A stretch of DNA of 64,000 nucleotides from Epiperipatus broadwayi (Eukaryota > Onychophora > Udeonychophora > Euonychophora > Peripatidae). The notes beneath the pieces were generated by a model. It was not told where the DNA came from and made no database searches. It was given only the letters and a program-made list of their open reading frames with translations. The DNA lies in contig JAQFVV010000207.1 in the NCBI GenBank assembly GCA_028023455.1, positions 650,208-714,207 of the forward strand. Direction: 5' to 3'. A program made the position numbers and the translations under genes. Every line of letters begins with the position of its first letter. The stretch's first letter is position 1. Positions 1 through 11,425 of this stretch are shown piece by piece.

Positions 1-1103
1 TAGGAACTTCCTGTTTTTCTCTGGCCACCAGAGCCCCCTGAGATAGCCCCGGGTCCAGCAATGTTGAGCTGGCAGGTAATTCTTTGCATTTTTGTAGCTA
101 TTATCTCTGCTACTGCTGACTGTTTAGATCTGTATGAAGCTTTAAGTTCAAGTAAGTAGTCAATATTGTGATCCTGACCATCGAAGTTTTTAATTTTCCA
201 ATTAAGGCTGTCCAATTCATGCATCAGTGTGGTTGTTCCCTTAAGCTTGAAGATGTATTGAGTAATCAGTGACTGAATAATGCCTATAAATGTAGTCCAA
301 GCCTCGACTGGGTGTAGGTATATGAGGTTCACCTTGTGAAAAAGAATGTAGGCCTCTGAGAAAAATGCCTCAGTGGTGTTGGTTTTAGTGAACATTTCTG
401 AGACTCCGGTTGACTTTAATTTGTTGAAAGTTGTTCAGCTCTAGGGATGCCATAATCGCAAAATGATCAGAAAAGGCTGTCGGTTTCAGTCTAGCCTCTA
501 TCCCATAGTGCAATTTGGCCGAGTAGAACATTAGATCAATAAGTGTGCAACTGTCTTTTGTATAGAATGAAAATGCATCAGGTGGAAAGAATCCCCTCCC
601 ATTGAGAAATACTTTGTTGAGTAGGGGTAAATGTGAAGGACTCATAGGAGATGTTAAAGTCACTGAGCAGAATGGTGGGTGCATTGTTATTATTAGTAAT
701 TAGGTTAATTGTGTGGACTATTTTCAGCAGTGTTGCATGAACATTGGGCTTGTATAGATAAATCACATGAAAGTATTCAAGGAGAAGGTAAACTCCATGG
801 CAATTAGGTTCTGATCTAGATAAATTATTCTGAAGGAAGTTGGAGCCAGAAGATTATTATTACCCCAACTCCTCCCCTAGCAGCATGACCTGTAGATAAA
901 TGGGTGAATCCTATTTTACTAAGTTCTGATTTTATGAAGTAGTTCGAGTTTAGGTGATATTTCGTTTCCCCTATGAACAACATATGTGGTGAGTTTTGCT
1001 TAAAAAAATGCCTGATGGCATTAATACGACCGAGGGAATTAATACCATGGACATTGACAGCAGAGATTAAACATTTATTGTTATCCATTGTGATATGGCC
1101 CAC
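1..1103 (-). pseudogene. LINE ORF2 N-terminal part: AP-type endonuclease and linker, frameshifted
   Basis: Start chosen at the ATG at 1103-1101. The first segment (825-1103) has the N-terminal endonuclease pattern: NVHGINS, a long helix with RINAIRHFF, then FIGETK (the catalytic E of the QET-type motif) and a GGVGV turn. After a shift near 860, the frame continues with HVIYLYKPN and ILLSDFNIS (the GDFN-type motif). After a second shift near 640-655 it reads TLIDLMFYS and ends the domain with SDHFAI, the catalytic SDH motif. A third shift near 390 leads into an open linker frame that runs to the window edge, including LKASYRSKQSAVAE, as expected before the RT domain. The endonuclease nicks target DNA for target-primed reverse transcription. 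Motifs are conserved but at least three frameshifts break the gene. Confidence 0.85.
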
Positions 1104-1135
1104 TAGATTCCACCACAGGTGGTTTCAATGAAGTA

Positions 1136-4100
1136 TTAGAAGACTCTTTTTTTTTTAATTTTCTTGCGGATGTTTGGAGGGATGTTTAAATCTGAAGTGG
1201 GGAGATCCACAGGCAAACCATTGGTAGAATAACTAGTTACCGAATCATATGGAAGATTAATCTTGCATTTCTTTTCTGTGGCTCCTTTATGCTTATTGTT
1301 AGTAGCATTTGATATTGTAGGTTTAGACTTTTGCCTCAGTGGGAATGCCATCTCTTCTTCTCCTGAGCTAGGACTAGATACAACCCATGGTTTTCTTTTA
1401 TGACTGGTATTAGGAGTGATGAATGTCTCCATCTCATCTGCAGACAAGGAAATGGCAGAATCTACCGGTGTTTGGTAAGGAGTGATATTTTCATTAGATG
1501 CTATATTTACCTTGGGTGGAGTTAGGTTTCGGTATTTCCATCTTTTTTTTGGTTTGGTTTGATCTTGGTCTATATTGTTTTCACCAGCCCTATTACCAGA
1601 TGCTGTGACTGAGCTGAAACCTAGGCCTTCATGCAAATTCCTAGGTACATTATTGTGGGAATATTTTGGTTTTGATTCCAAAGGCCTTTGATTATTGTTT
1701 TGGTTTTTGTGACTATTGTTTTGCGATGTGTTGTGATTCCTTTCATGTATTAGGATACTTTTTTTATTTGTATGCTTTAAGTTGAGTTCATCCTGCTGTT
1801 CTACATTGTTGTGTTGTGCACTTGGTTGTTGTGAAGCATGTTGCACCTCCGGAACTGAATGAGAAGTCTGTTGTTGCCTACATCTGTGAGTGCAACCTTT
1901 TTTTGACCACAAGATGTACATATACAATTCAAACACACCTTAATCAGGTGTGTTCTTTGTCCACAGTAGAAGCACTGTGGCCTAACCTCTGAAAAAAATA
2001 ATATCGTGGGACAGCCTCTAGCCGACAACATTGTTGAAATATCTGTTGGCACTATTCCCTTTTTAGGAGCAGTCTAAATGTTGCTTTGTTCGAGAGAATG
2101 TTATTAAATGTTTTGTCAATTGGATGATAGGTGAAACTAGTCACCTTGCCAAAGGGTTCCAATATCTCTTGTAAATAAGATTCATCTATTCCTGTAATGC
2201 AATCTTTTATTGACCCATTTAGAGTGGATGATCTGTTTATATCTACAGTTACTATGATCTTATCATCCAATACTTTAAATTTGCTTTTAAAGTTATTCCT
2301 GCCAGCCCAGGTCTTGAATTTGACTGCTATATAGCAGTCATTTGGATGGGTAGAGATCCTATGTATTTCATTTGCAATATTTGCTCTCCTAATTAACTCA
2401 AATAAGGCATTCATTGGAAATTTAAACAGAGCACACTTTAGGTCCGTTACCACTAGTATAATACTCTTATCATTGCTATAGTTAGCCAGTGATTTCAGAA
2501 GCATGTTTGGAATAGTCAGGTTAAAATTTGAGACAATAGTATCCATTTGCTCCACTGAAAGTTGATTTAGTGTAATATTACTTACAATTGGATCCACTTG
2601 AACCAGATCATCTTCATAGTGTGATTGCTGTTCTATCAACTCAAGAATGTCCATTCCCACAGTTTTTTGATTTGTATTGCTGGCTTGGTGATCAGTATTG
2701 TGACCTGCAGGAAGAAAGGGTTGGTCATTGCTGGAGTGGTTAACTGACCCATCTTGTGTTATTCCAACCCGAGCTGCACTAGCATATGACATAGGAAGTG
2801 TGAAACATTTAGTTTCATCAGCAGGGTTAGTTTGTAGATTAGTAAAATTTGCATTATTTGCATGTGTGAGATTTAACAAATTATGATCGAGTTCATCTTG
2901 TTTTTTCATCAATAAGGTATGTTTTGAAGTGACAGGAGGGGAGACATTATTGTGACAAGTGTTGAGTGGTGGATGACCAGCTATGGTATAAGATTCTAAT
3001 GGATATTCAAATGATTGTGTTTGTAAATTATTTTTATTTCTATTTGGATAGTGTATTTCCTTGAGCCATCCCCCGTTATTTCTAGTGCTTTTATGAAAAA
3101 TTAAACTGGGAAATGATTCACTATCTATTTGCCTATGATTAGATAGTAATTTTGTGCTTGGATCGCTTATCATCTAGGCTTAATGCAAGGGATTTGTATA
3201 TACAGTTTTATTAGCTTTTTGCTTATATGCATTTATAATGTTCGTTTTGTCTTCTGTTGTGGAAGAAAAACAGTCAGCATTATCAGCTAACACCCTCTGT
3301 TCACCAGAAATGGATTGATTTTGAGTTAGCTGGTATGTTAGTATATTTTGGGGCAGGATTTTGGATGTTTGATGACTCCAACTGGGGTTGGATTTAGGTG
3401 TATTGTGTGACTCCTGGTTATTAAGTTTGGTTTTGCAGCCATTGGCAATGCCATCCGGCTTCATGTGTACAATTGACATATTCTCAGATATTGATGTATT
3501 AAGTATGGAAGGTTTTTTTTCCAACATTATTTCCTTTTTTCTTTTCATTAGATTCTGCATTATTGCTATTATGACCTGATTTATTGAGATTGTCCAATTT
3601 ACAATCTTTTTCCTGACAGTTATACTCATTGGGAGTCTCGTAATTGATTGGCATAATTATGTTGGTCTCTGTTACATTAGTTCTAGAGCTCGAGATATCG
3701 GCATTATCGGAATTGAGATTTATATTTATTTCAACTCTGTCTTCTATTGTGACTTCATTACTATTAATGGGGGTTTCCTCATCAGATAGAACTTTAGTTT
3801 TATTTTGTTTTGAATTATTAGGCGCTGTTTCATAATTGCTCTCACTATTTTCAATTATTTCTATATGTTGTGTGTATCCGCTATCGCTATTACATTTATT
3901 AAGAGCCTTAAACTTAAGCTTTACATTCGTATTTTTATTTTCACTGTTAGTTCTATTGCTTCTACATTTTGTCACTTCGACTGCAGTGCCCGTCATATCA
4001 AAGCATGGCGAGCAGAATCTAAAGTGATGCCATCATTAATTATTTCATTTGACTTTCCGGTGTCCATTTCTAGAGGTTTTTTATCAGTGTATTTTTTTTT

Positions 4101-4997
4101 CTTATCAATACCATTATTATTAATTTTGTAGCAGGTTTTTTTATTAGATTTTTTAAATAATCTAAGCGACTGTTGTTTCTTCTTATTATGATTCATTTTT
4201 TTATACTTGGTAAATGCATTGGAGTTGCTGGCTGTATCATCGCTGACTTTTGCCGGAATGTTAGCCGTGATAGGAACTAATTTATCTGTAGGTAAATCTT
4301 TGATTTCTTTAATTTTGAGGGAGTTTGAACAATTGTAACTTTTAATTAATTTCAGACATTTGTTATAGTTAGTCTTAATATTACTTGAGCTTCGCATGGA
4401 ATGTATATAGAGACTCTTTGTTTGCTCTTCTGCAATAGGCCCTGTTTTACCACAATTAAAGTGTTCAGCATTTTGTGCAGAGCCTAGGTTCATGTTATAG
4501 TGCAGGCTTGTAGTTCCGTTCATATTTACATTATCTTGCAACTCATTATTTTTATTTATTTTTACTAAATTAGTTATATTAGACATATTTAAGGATTGTC
4601 CAAAAGACGTATTTTGAAGTTGATTCAATGGATTTGGTGCTTCAGTAAGATTGCTACAGCTGGCTGTTTGTATTTCTGCATTAGGCAAACTTCCAATGAA
4701 GTCTCCAGTGGTAATGTCTACCAATAGATCTTCGATAATGTCTTCAAGAGGTTTTTTCTTTACGACATATTTTATAGTTTTTTATTTTATTTTATTTTTT
4801 TTATGCAAAAGTAACAGATCCTCTTTTTTGGATCTTGTTAGAATACTCCAAGAATCTTTGTTACATTTATTTTGTATTTTAATTTTCCCATTACTAGAAT
4901 GATTTTGCTTTGTAGTTTGGTCTATGTTAGCCGCATTTATGCATGGAACAAATTTTACATTATAATTCGGATTGTGAGTAACCAAACTCACATCCAT
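1136..4997 (-). pseudogene. LINE ORF1, RNA-binding protein with RRM-like region and CCHC knuckle, frameshifted
   Basis: Assembled from overlapping minus-strand frames: 4782-4997, 3993-4724, 3499-3996, 3180-3629, 2052-3173, 1801-2052 and 1136-1936. The first two thirds are low-complexity and rich in Asn, Ser, Thr and Lys. At about 2060-2500 there is a folded segment starting SIILVVTDLK, followed by GIDESYLQEILEPFGKV, which looks like a degenerate RRM. It is followed across a frameshift near 2052 by CFYCGQRTHLIKVC (C-X2-C-X4-H-X4-C, about 1915-1975) and more Cys residues. The C-terminal part (1136-1870) is basic and ends KKIKKKRV. ORF1 proteins of this type coat LINE RNA. The summed length, near 1280 codons, is long for such proteins. 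Several breaks fall in A-rich runs, for example near 4780. Confidence 0.75.
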
Positions 4998-5030
4998 TTA
5001 GATAAAATATAAGAACCACTTACCTTAAAC

Positions 5031-6093
5031 GATTTCAAGGCCTTTTTTCCAATGATAATAAATTTGGGAAATCTTTAATAATTTTGGGAGCACAGGAAGG
5101 TGCTTCCTACTCAGACTATGGTAGGTGGTGTTTTTTTGAACAAGAATTTATGTACTGCAATCACCCTTTCTTCACAATTTAAATACTATGCCTCTGTAAT
5201 CAATGCATAGACCATCATTATTGTGAAATTGGTTGCTTTAAATATTATTTTTTTTTACATTTAATGTAAATGAAACAAAACATTTTAATATAATATACAT
5301 AAATTTCTGAATTTTAATAAAGCTCAATTAAAATTTACATTTTTTAATATATCTGTTATATTTGACATCTTTACAGCTTGAAATATATTTACTGGAGTGC
5401 CCGCTGAAGTAATAGATACCATTTATTAATTGCTAAATATGTCATTTATCAGAACTATATTAGGGGATTGACAGACCATGACAGCAACATTGAATTACGA
5501 ATTGGCATTTGTGACTATTTCTGCAGCTGGCTAGGATGGAATATAAAACTGTGGGTCATTTTTGTAATTTTTTTATTAAATATAATATTTGTAAAAAAAA
5601 TTTAATTGGTTCTTTTAACAATTTGTTTTTAAAGATTTAATGTAAATATGCTTTTTAATAAACATTGTTAAGTTATAATATTTCATTAACACTGCTAAGT
5701 ATGTCATTTGTCTGAACTATATTATGGGATTGACAGACCATGAAAGCTGTTGAATGAGTATTTGTGGCTGTTTTTGCAGCTGAATGTGAATCTTTACTGC
5801 AAAATATATACTATATCCCTGTCCATGCACTGATTTTTTTTCTTAGTGTTTTTTTACTTAGGTGGAATTACTTCCTTCACATAAACATAGTGATTATGAC
5901 ATCATTGAACAACAATTAATTCATCAGTCAGACAACAGACAAACTACAGAATTTATATATAAATATATTTAGATTGAATCTTTTTAAAAATTTTATTAAT
6001 CACTCAATTTTCGAACATATAAATATTTATTTGAATTAAAACTTGCCATTTGTGTATATCTGGTTCCTGGTTAAAACCTGAAATACTGCTTAA

Positions 6094-6124
<31 letters not shown>

Positions 6125-6195
6125 AAATTAAGTTTGATGTCTGTACTCATTCCACAATATATGTAAAATTCAAATCAATATATATATATATATAT
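5031..6195. other. Noncoding AT-rich segment, probable LINE 5' UTR with two direct repeats
   Basis: No reading frame of note. It lies immediately upstream of the minus-strand LINE ORF1 start. Two related segments, about 5422-5530 and 5682-5783, share TTGACAGACCATGA and flanking sequence ending in GCAGCTG, offset by roughly 260 bp. The rest is AT-rich with TA runs at 6097-6120 and 6180-6195, the latter abutting the next LTR. Assignment to the LINE 5' UTR is inference from position. Confidence 0.45.
5422..5783. repeat. Pair of direct repeats about 260 bp apart
   Basis: Copy 1 (about 5422-5530) and copy 2 (about 5682-5783) share the order TGCTAA-TATGTCATTT, GAACTATATTA, GGGATTGACAGACCATGA, TTTGTG and GCAGCTG. 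They may be promoter monomers of the adjacent LINE, as tandem monomers occur in some L1 5' UTRs. Confidence 0.6.
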
Positions 6196-9100
6196 TGTAA
6201 CAGTCCATGATTATGTATCTCATTAACACACTGCAAAATTTAAACCCCAGACATGAAACTCAACACTCTAGGAGGAGGTGACTTCTAGAAATCCTAAGTT
6301 CGAATCTAAAGTCTATGCTCCACAGCTCCACATATGTGATAACACATTTGATGCTACTAATAGCACAGTTGCTTGCTGGTGCGGGCGGTCAGGGAGAAGC
6401 AAGAGACTTTATATTACAATACATCATTAGGTTCGCTAACTAAAGACTATGGATAGTACAAAATATATATATATATATATATATACAAAATGTGATGGAG
6501 ACTGAAGTAATGGTGTGGATCGCAGAAAATAAATAAGTAATATCAAAATGATTAATCATTTTTTATTAATTAAACCTTATAAAGATAGCATTATCTGTAT
6601 AAGTCAAACTGTGCCCTTAACTCATTAAAATATATGTTTAAAATAAATTTAATGAAGTGCCATTTACATTAATGGCTTGCTAATTTATTTATATTCTCTA
6701 TACTTCAGGTTACTGCAAGATAATATCATAATAATGTGCTTAAACAAAAGTACAGTTACATAAAGAAAGGTTGATTTCAAGATATGCGAGACCTATGGTG
6801 AATATAATAAGTGTTTGCTTAAATCAATTTATATTTAATATTTGATAAAAGAAGTTATATTGAACTCAAGAATAGTGCAAATGAAAGCTCACTGAGCTAG
6901 AGGCATGGAAGTGGTTAAGACATGGGCAATTAAATAATATATCAACTTTAATATTAAAAAGAGAAGGGTGGTACCAGTAGAGGATCAACGTATAGGATGG
7001 AGTGTGATGTGCTGAAACCATGTGGCTTTGTGAATTAAAATAAAATAATAAAATTAAAGCAGATGGGATGGCATCTCACTATGGACCCTGTAAAAGGTTT
7101 TGTCACAAACAATCTGAGTCTGGCATTGTCCCATGAACTCTGTGGCTGGATGACTTAGGCGTAAAATTCCCAACTATGGCTTTCTAGCACATACACTATT
7201 TGGAAACCATGAGGAGGAAAGGGAAAGTTCTGAGCCATAAATCCCTAGAGAAACAAAGCAGGTATCAACAACCCATACACCTGCACCAGTAACACACAAT
7301 ATAAAGCATAAACAAATATATAGAAGGGGTAACTAAATAAGTAAAGGCGCTTAACCAATTTCTAAATAATTTTAAGATGGTCCACACATTCTCAACCTCA
7401 ACTTTTACAGTTCATAAATTACATTATAAATACAATAAAATAAGTTATTTTAAAATAAAAAAAATGGAGGGGAATGCATGATTTAAAAGGTATTTATAAG
7501 ATTACATGTAGACCTGCATTTCTCTATATTATATAGTCTACTTATTAACTTCACGCATATCCTCGCATTATAAAAAAAATGTGAAATATATCTTTCTTGA
7601 AAGACATAATTATTTAAAAGATTAATAAAAGATAAAATAAAGTAGCCCTCGAACAATAGCGATTTTAGAAGACATTTACTAAGGGGTCAGATTATACAAT
7701 TTATCCACAATAATATGGAGGCACACTAATAAAAGAGAAAGAAATAATTTGCTCATTCAATGACTATCTAAGCACACTACTATAATAAAAGACAAAGTAA
7801 ATTAGCAAATATTTAAAATAGAAAATATCAACCCAAGGATAGAGAGAGAAGCACAGAAGTTAGATTACAAAATATGTTGTAGAATTATGCAGTTTTATAA
7901 TAAAAAATATACATTTAAATTTAGCTAGCATTAAAGGAAAATATATGACACAAGAGCTCTTGGGTTAATTGAGGTTACCTCATATCAATTGGGCAGTTTG
8001 TACACATTTTGTCTTTTCTGTTTTTTAATTTGAAGCTTTAATGGAAGTTATGCAGCATTTTCTTGATGTGGCAGCTTTTTGGTTCATGAACAAATTCGAC
8101 ATATTTTCAGAAGCAGTGGCAGTTTACAATAGGTCTGGAGCATCAGATGGTATATGCCACAGGTTGGCCATTTTCCCGAGCAGGAAGAGAGCCTTCCCAC
8201 TGGTCCTACTCAGACATCCTACTTTCAATTAGCCAATGCTGGTATCAAAATATATGAATTTTTCTAATGGTATAGGGCTGGCTTTAGCTTCTTGTAATAA
8301 ATTTATAAATTTAAAATCTCAGCGAACTTCAGCTTTAATAAAAATATACTTCTCAAAATAATTCAACTAATCAAAACAGAATTCAACTAATAAAGCATAA
8401 TCAAAACACAATATATTTAAAGCTGAACACAGACTAAGAATAAGCAAAAGCAGAATGGAATAATAGCAAAAACCTAGGATAAGCATAAGCATAGTACAAC
8501 AATAGAAATTAATAAAATCAGCCCTATATATACCAAGAGAGCTTACTACCCTGTGGCGATCAATCTAAAACCAAAAAATAGATGCAAAAATAAAAGCTGC
8601 CAATTTATCTTATCCGAATATCTGAAAACAGGGATTTTATAATTAATTTCACTTTTAAGATATTCCTATTAGAACTTCATTTTATTTTAATAATATTTTA
8701 ATTAAAAATACCTGAGTGGACAGCTGTTGTTTATCTGATGACAAAATATTTAAACCACTAGTTATAAATTTACAAAATTTAACTAATTAAGCATATCGTT
8801 CTCTTCCCAACCTTCATTTACTTTTTACATAAAATTTGTGGTGTGATTTTTATAAATCTAGAAACAACAAAATTATTTACTCTTTAAATTCTGAATGTTT
8901 AAATCTATTTACGGTTAAATATTATTTTACTAAATGAAAACAAATATTACGGCTGTAATATTTCTAAAATAAATAGATTTAAACAAAAATGACTTTAAAT
9001 AATGAAACTATTATTTTTATTTAAGTTTTAAAATATATTATCGCAGTCTGTATGTAAATTTACTATTTGGCCTACTTTTTAAAATGAATATGTACACATG

Positions 9101-9233
9101 CACATACTGGCAATTTATAAATTATGAATGTTAGGGTTTTAAACATATATATCACGAGAGATTACTAGGGTATGAGGGTAGGAAAGAAGTGAGAGGTGAA
9201 ACGAAGATTTGTAAAGCAAATCTTACTGTTTCA
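6196..9233 (-). mobile_element. Diverged solo LTR, same family as the 30645/35796/63823 LTRs, reverse orientation
   Basis: Starts TGTAACAGTC and ends CTTACTGTTTCA, the reverse complement of the LTR termini seen at 30645 and 33283. Collinear matches run the whole length: 6240-6420 matches the reverse of 33100-33280; 7180-7250 the reverse of about 32340-32400; 7950-7980 (AGAGCTCTTGGGTTAAT) the reverse of the segment near 31640; and 9165-9233 the reverse of 30645-30715. The element is much more diverged than the other copies. No second LTR or internal region adjoins it, so it reads as a solo LTR. Both flanks are ATAT, consistent with a 4-bp duplication, but the context is low-complexity. A short open frame at 8041-8232 lies in it and is covered in the findings. 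Confidence 0.8.
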
Positions 9234-9587
9234 ATATATATCAAATACAGTAAAACTCACATAAATTATATTATTTTTAGAAGTACTTTCAACTATACAT
9301 CTTGTAATATTTATCACCTATATAACATTGAATAATCAAAATGAGACAACCCTTCACTATATTCATATTTCAATCCAGATTTCCCACAATTCTGTTATTT
9401 TAACATTTGCTGTATGCCGATTCATTAAAATTTGACGATTTCTTGAAATCAACATACCCTCTTTTATTTTATGTTTATTGTGGCAACGTTCAATTTGAAT
9501 AGTTTTTATATTTTTATAATCAAATTTAATTCCATATTGACACATATATTTTGATATATATTGATTTGAATATTATATATATGTATT
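9234..9587. other. AT-rich noncoding gap
   Basis: No feature recognised. A 60-codon frame on the minus strand at 9363-9545 shows no family resemblance. Confidence 0.4.
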
Positions 9588-9687
9588 ACAAAATTTGAGG
9601 TATTTAATCCTTCTTAAAGCATTATTTTTGAATATAAAAATGTATAAAAATGATGCATTAAGAAGAATTGAATATCTCAAATTTTGT
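9588..9687. repeat. Inverted repeat at the start of an RTE fragment
   Basis: Arm 9588-9629 and arm 9646-9687 are close reverse complements (about 42 bp each) around a 16-nt spacer. The right arm is RTE sequence matching the start of the fragment at 13330. The left arm is the same RTE segment inverted. Confidence 0.7.
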
Positions 9688-10165
9688 AAAATGGTGTAAA
9701 AAAGGACTTGATAATGATATAAGAAAGTATAATGGTGAATTAGTAAGTACATCTATAGAAGAGAAAATTCTCAAAGACTATAAAACAACATCCTAGTATT
9801 TGTAGGAACCTTATTTCTGCAATAACAACAAAAAAATAAAACTATTATTAATAAGAGAGATGACATCATAAATTATGTAGAAGAGTTCTATCAAAAATTA
9901 TATAGCAATAAAGAACAAGGAAAAGTACTTCCTACAACTTCTATATCTTCAAAATTGTTTCAGGATTTTAAATGAAGAAGTGACACTTTCAATTAAATTT
10001 ATAAAGAAAGGAAAATTCTCTGGGTAATAATTGAATTATACTTAATATATTAAAAAAATCAAGTGAAGAAATACATTTTTTTGGAAAATTTATGCAACAG
10101 ATATCCAAATGATAAAGATATACCAGATGACTGGAAATATGCAGTATTAACATTAATTTAAAAAA
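9646..10165 (+). pseudogene. Degraded RTE LINE fragment, region just before the RT fingers
   Basis: Collinear with 13330-13800. Shared landmarks are TTTTGTAAAATGG, GATATAAGAAAGTATAA, AGAGAGATGACATCAT and TATATAGTAATAAAGAACAAG-like sequence, then the equivalents of ILNEE and VPEDWK. Many stops and indels are present and the alignment fades at about 10165. It would encode the linker before the reverse transcriptase palm. Orientation and order match the larger RTE copy about 3.7 kb downstream. Confidence 0.75.
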
Positions 10166-10334
10166 GGTGAGAATGCATGTGGTTGTTTATATACAAGAAA
10201 AATATATCATTATCAAAAAAAAAAAGGTTAATTATATAGTAAACAAAATAAAAATAATATATTTATTAATGATAAATTTAGTTTGTTTAAATAAAAGTAT
10301 GTATGTTGTTTGTTCATTTATATTTTAAATATAT

Positions 10335-10575
10335 ATTGTACTGGTCAATTTGTACAATCGTGCAACAGAATCCAGAACCCAGGTAAATAGCCCAAAGCTG
10401 ACCAGAGTGGAATGATAAAGTCCTGAATCCGACCAAGCTTCAACTTCTCTACCAGTACTCCATGACTAAACACCTTGTGAATGACATATCTGAGGATAAA
10501 CTCAGTTTCCATTACTTCACAGCTGGCATAGGGCAGAGAAAAACATGAGACTTGGGGTTCATTTATCATTAACTG
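10335..10575 (-). repeat. Dispersed repeat, copy 1 (unclassified)
   Basis: Reverse complement matches 52875-53095: shared TATGTCATTCA, AGTCATGGAGT, TCTGGATTCTGTTG-like and GAATGTACAAAT-like blocks in the same order. A 74-codon open frame on the minus strand (10345-10569) lies across it, but the second copy does not keep the frame, so I do not call a gene. GC content is higher than in the surroundings. Confidence 0.6.
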
Positions 10576-10937
10576 ACTACAAATTACAAAAGACCGATGG
10601 CATAGTGATGAAGGTAGTATTTATAATTTCACATTAATGCATATATCATTACTATCTAATATAACAATTAAAACTGAATTGGATTGAAATTAGACTATGA
10701 GAAATTATGGAAAACCAACTTAATTTAAATTTATATTTTAATTAGCAAAATAAATAAACAAATATAAAAGAACATAATTCAGAAGTGTGTCAAATGCACA
10801 CAGGCGTCACAATAGGTGAGAAAATTATTAAATATTATTTGATGACTTAAGTATGGCCTGAAACCCTTTACCTGAGATAATTTTAATATGATTACAATAT
10901 ATATATAGTTCAAATTAGTTTTTAGAATTTATCTATT

Positions 10938-11034
10938 TTTTTTTTTCATATGTCAATGGTGTTGACTGGGAAGCGAACCCGGGTCAACTGCTTGGAAGGC
11001 AGCTATGCTAACCACTAGACCATCAACACTTGAC
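10938..11034 (-). mobile_element. Retroposed tRNA transcript with poly(A) and 15-bp target-site duplication
   Basis: The insert contains a tRNA-Gly-like sequence on the minus strand, a 5-nt leader GTCAA, a trailer CATTGACATATG and an A run (T run 10936-10946 on the plus strand). It is bounded by identical 15-bp repeats TAGAATTTATCTATT at 10923-10937 and 11035-11049. Poly(A) plus a long direct target duplication is the signature of LINE-mediated retroposition. Confidence 0.9.
10958..11029 (-). tRNA. tRNA-Gly(UCC), retroposed pseudogene copy
   Basis: Seven-base acceptor arms GTGTTGA and TCAACAC pair perfectly. An AGTGGTTAGC D-arm is present, and the anticodon loop CTTCCAA gives anticodon TCC (10994-10996). 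The T arm reads CCGGG-TTCGCTT-CCCAG. The sequence closely follows the metazoan tRNA-Gly-UCC consensus. Two defects are visible: the T stem has a C-A mismatch, and the conserved A58 of the T loop (also part of the internal B box, GGTTCGA) is C. The discriminator base appears to be C. Being inside a poly(A)-tailed, duplication-flanked insert, it is a retrocopy rather than a resident gene. Expression is doubtful. Confidence 0.8.
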
Positions 11035-11049
11035 TAGAATTTATCTATT

Positions 11050-11425
11050 AACAATAGTTATTTGCATCTCTAGGAAAAAATTTTGAAGCGAGAGTGAATT
11101 GTGGGAATACGGTTCTAAATCATTTTATCTTAATTTAACTTGTATAATAAGTAAATTCAATAATAACCCCAAAGTTGGTCATCCTTAGATTTTAATCTTT
11201 ATTTTATTTATAAGATAAAGGATGATAAAAAGGAAAATAAGGATTCGTAAAATCACAAGTATTTATTCAGATCAAAAATTGTATCATGTTGACTGTTTAT
11301 TGAAATGATGTTCGGATGTGTGTTTGTTGTATAAATATGATAGAACTTGTTAGTTAATAGTCAAAATAAAAGTCATAGATCAATTCATAGATCACATGAC
11401 CCTATCTCTTAAGCTTGTAAGTTAT
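11050..11425. other. AT-rich noncoding gap leading into the hairpin
   Basis: No gene seen. ATCACATGACCC at about 11392 is shared with the start of the related fold-back element near 20560 and 20940, suggesting the mobile unit is somewhat longer than the perfect hairpin. Confidence 0.4.

Larger units (their letters stand above)
1..5030 (-). mobile_element. LINE retrotransposon, ORF1 and 5' half of ORF2, truncated by window edge
   Basis: Minus-strand non-LTR retrotransposon. Reading from about 5030 downwards, a long N/S/K-rich ORF1 with an RRM-like region and CCHC knuckle is followed after about 32 nt by ORF2, which opens with an endonuclease of the exonuclease-endonuclease-phosphatase fold. 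The reverse transcriptase would lie beyond position 1 and is not visible. The RRM plus CCHC ORF1 and the endonuclease style resemble the L1/Tx1 group; that clade call is inference. Both ORFs carry several frameshifts, so this copy is dead. No target-site duplication can be examined because one end is missing. Confidence 0.85.

Noticed and set aside
3388-4131. Several hydrophobic plus-strand frames
   Set aside because: Antisense of the Asn/Lys-rich LINE ORF1, which produces Leu/Phe/Ile-rich shadows that imitate membrane proteins.
10345-10569. 74-codon minus frame with ordinary-looking composition
   Set aside because: It falls in a dispersed repeat whose other copy (52875-53095) does not keep the frame, and no family motif is present.
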